Origin: Euryarchaeota archaeon Ods04
GTDB lineage: Archaea; Halobacteriota; Halobacteria; Halobacteriales; Halorutilaceae
Reading direction: 5' to 3'
Length of the DNA stretch: 5,423 nt
Assembly: GCA_028751055.1 (NCBI GenBank)
Contig: JAQZDD010000094.1
Location: 1-5,423, forward strand
The translations under genes were made by a program, and so were the position numbers. Shown piece after piece: positions 5,157-5,423 of the stretch (positions are counted from its first letter, which is position 1; each line of letters begins with the position of its first letter). Under the pieces are notes generated by a model that had not been told where the DNA came from, did no database searches, and saw only the letters and a program-made list of their open reading frames with translations.

Positions 5157-5423
5157 CCGAAATGACGACGACGGCGACCGTAGTGACGAAGGCGGCGGTC
5201 GTCTCCGGTCGGCGTTCACGACGATAGGACGGTACATATCGAACCACGTCGCGCACTTCGCCGTCATAGCCGTCCTTGGTCTGTACCCCGGCATACATTT
5301 CGTTCTGACCGGTCTCGTGCCGGCGTCCGAGTTCGTGCTACCGCCCGTCCACGAAATGGTGATAGTCTTCTACTTCGGGCTTTTCGCCATCAGCTTCGAC
5401 TTCATAAGCGGCTACACGGGCTA
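5152..5423 (+). CDS. livM: Branched-chain amino acid type ABC transporter permease, LivM-like; 3'-truncated by the window edge, start uncertain
   Basis: This is the N-terminal part of the second permease subunit. The frame runs open to the window end and gives 90 codons from 5152. After a hydrophilic, Asp/Gly-rich leader (residues 2-18), it has a hydrophobic segment around 34-57 and another around 69-86. The second ends in AISFDFISGYTG, the counterpart of the LivM block ending in GYTGQ that follows the early membrane helices. It comes directly after livH behind a strong ribosome-binding site. The frame has no ATG, GTG or TTG before GTG 5317 and ATG 5356, both of which would cut off the first helix. 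The best-placed codon is ATT 5152, overlapping the livH stop by five bases. The alternative is ATG 5162 in another frame plus a one-base indel. Identity as LivM is sure; the first residue is not. Confidence 0.8.
   Translation, partial: MSRNDDDGDRSDEGGGRLRSAFTTIGRYISNHVAHFAVIAVLGLYPGIHFVLTGLVPASEFVLPPVHEMVIVFYFGLFAISFDFISGYTG

Noticed and set aside
5162..5227. ORF of 21 residues (MTTTATVVTK...) from ATG 5162
   Set aside because: It stops after 21 codons and has no family match; the neighbouring frame clearly encodes LivM, so this is a shadow unless a frameshift joins the two.

Overview
The window looks like it comes from a halophilic, haloarchaea-like archaeon. The proteins are strongly acidic. 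One binding protein carries a twin-arginine motif followed by a lipobox. TATA-box-like islands stand 42-44 bases upstream of two start codons, and the ribosome-binding sites match the archaeal 16S 3' end (GGAGGTGA type). GC content is moderately high. Isoleucine is nevertheless written mostly ATA, and arginine often AGG, which is unlike the classic high-GC haloarchaea, so I do not assign a genus.

Everything readable belongs to one branched-chain amino acid type (HAAT/Liv family) ABC importer locus on the + strand. Positions 1-1041 hold the C-terminal part of a first solute-binding protein (SBP1). A 106-base spacer (102 bases to the chosen start) carries a 20-base perfect palindrome and a TATA-like element. 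Positions 1144-2568 hold a complete second binding protein (SBP2), a Tat lipoprotein and close paralogue of SBP1. A 71-base AT-rich spacer follows, with a promoter-like element and a possible 20-residue mini-ORF. Then come livG-like (2640-3446) and livF-like (3433-4128) ATPases, a livH-like permease (4131-5156), and the start of a livM-like permease (from about 5152, cut by the window end). From livG onward the genes overlap or nearly touch, and each has a purine-rich ribosome-binding site 7-9 bases before its start, so they form a tight operon.

Functionally, the lipid-anchored binding proteins would capture a substrate outside the cell and deliver it to a LivH-LivM channel driven by a LivG-LivF ATPase pair. 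Branched-chain or related amino acids are most likely; amides or urea are possible. Two paralogous binding proteins sharing one translocator suggests a broadened substrate range.

I found no evidence of a wholly new system. The points worth a second look are: divergence of the predicted ligand loops between the two binding proteins; the missing standard start codon of livM (ATT, or a one-base frameshift); the mini-ORF threaded between SBP2 and livG; the palindrome after SBP1; an altered ABC signature in LivG; and the ATA-heavy codon use.
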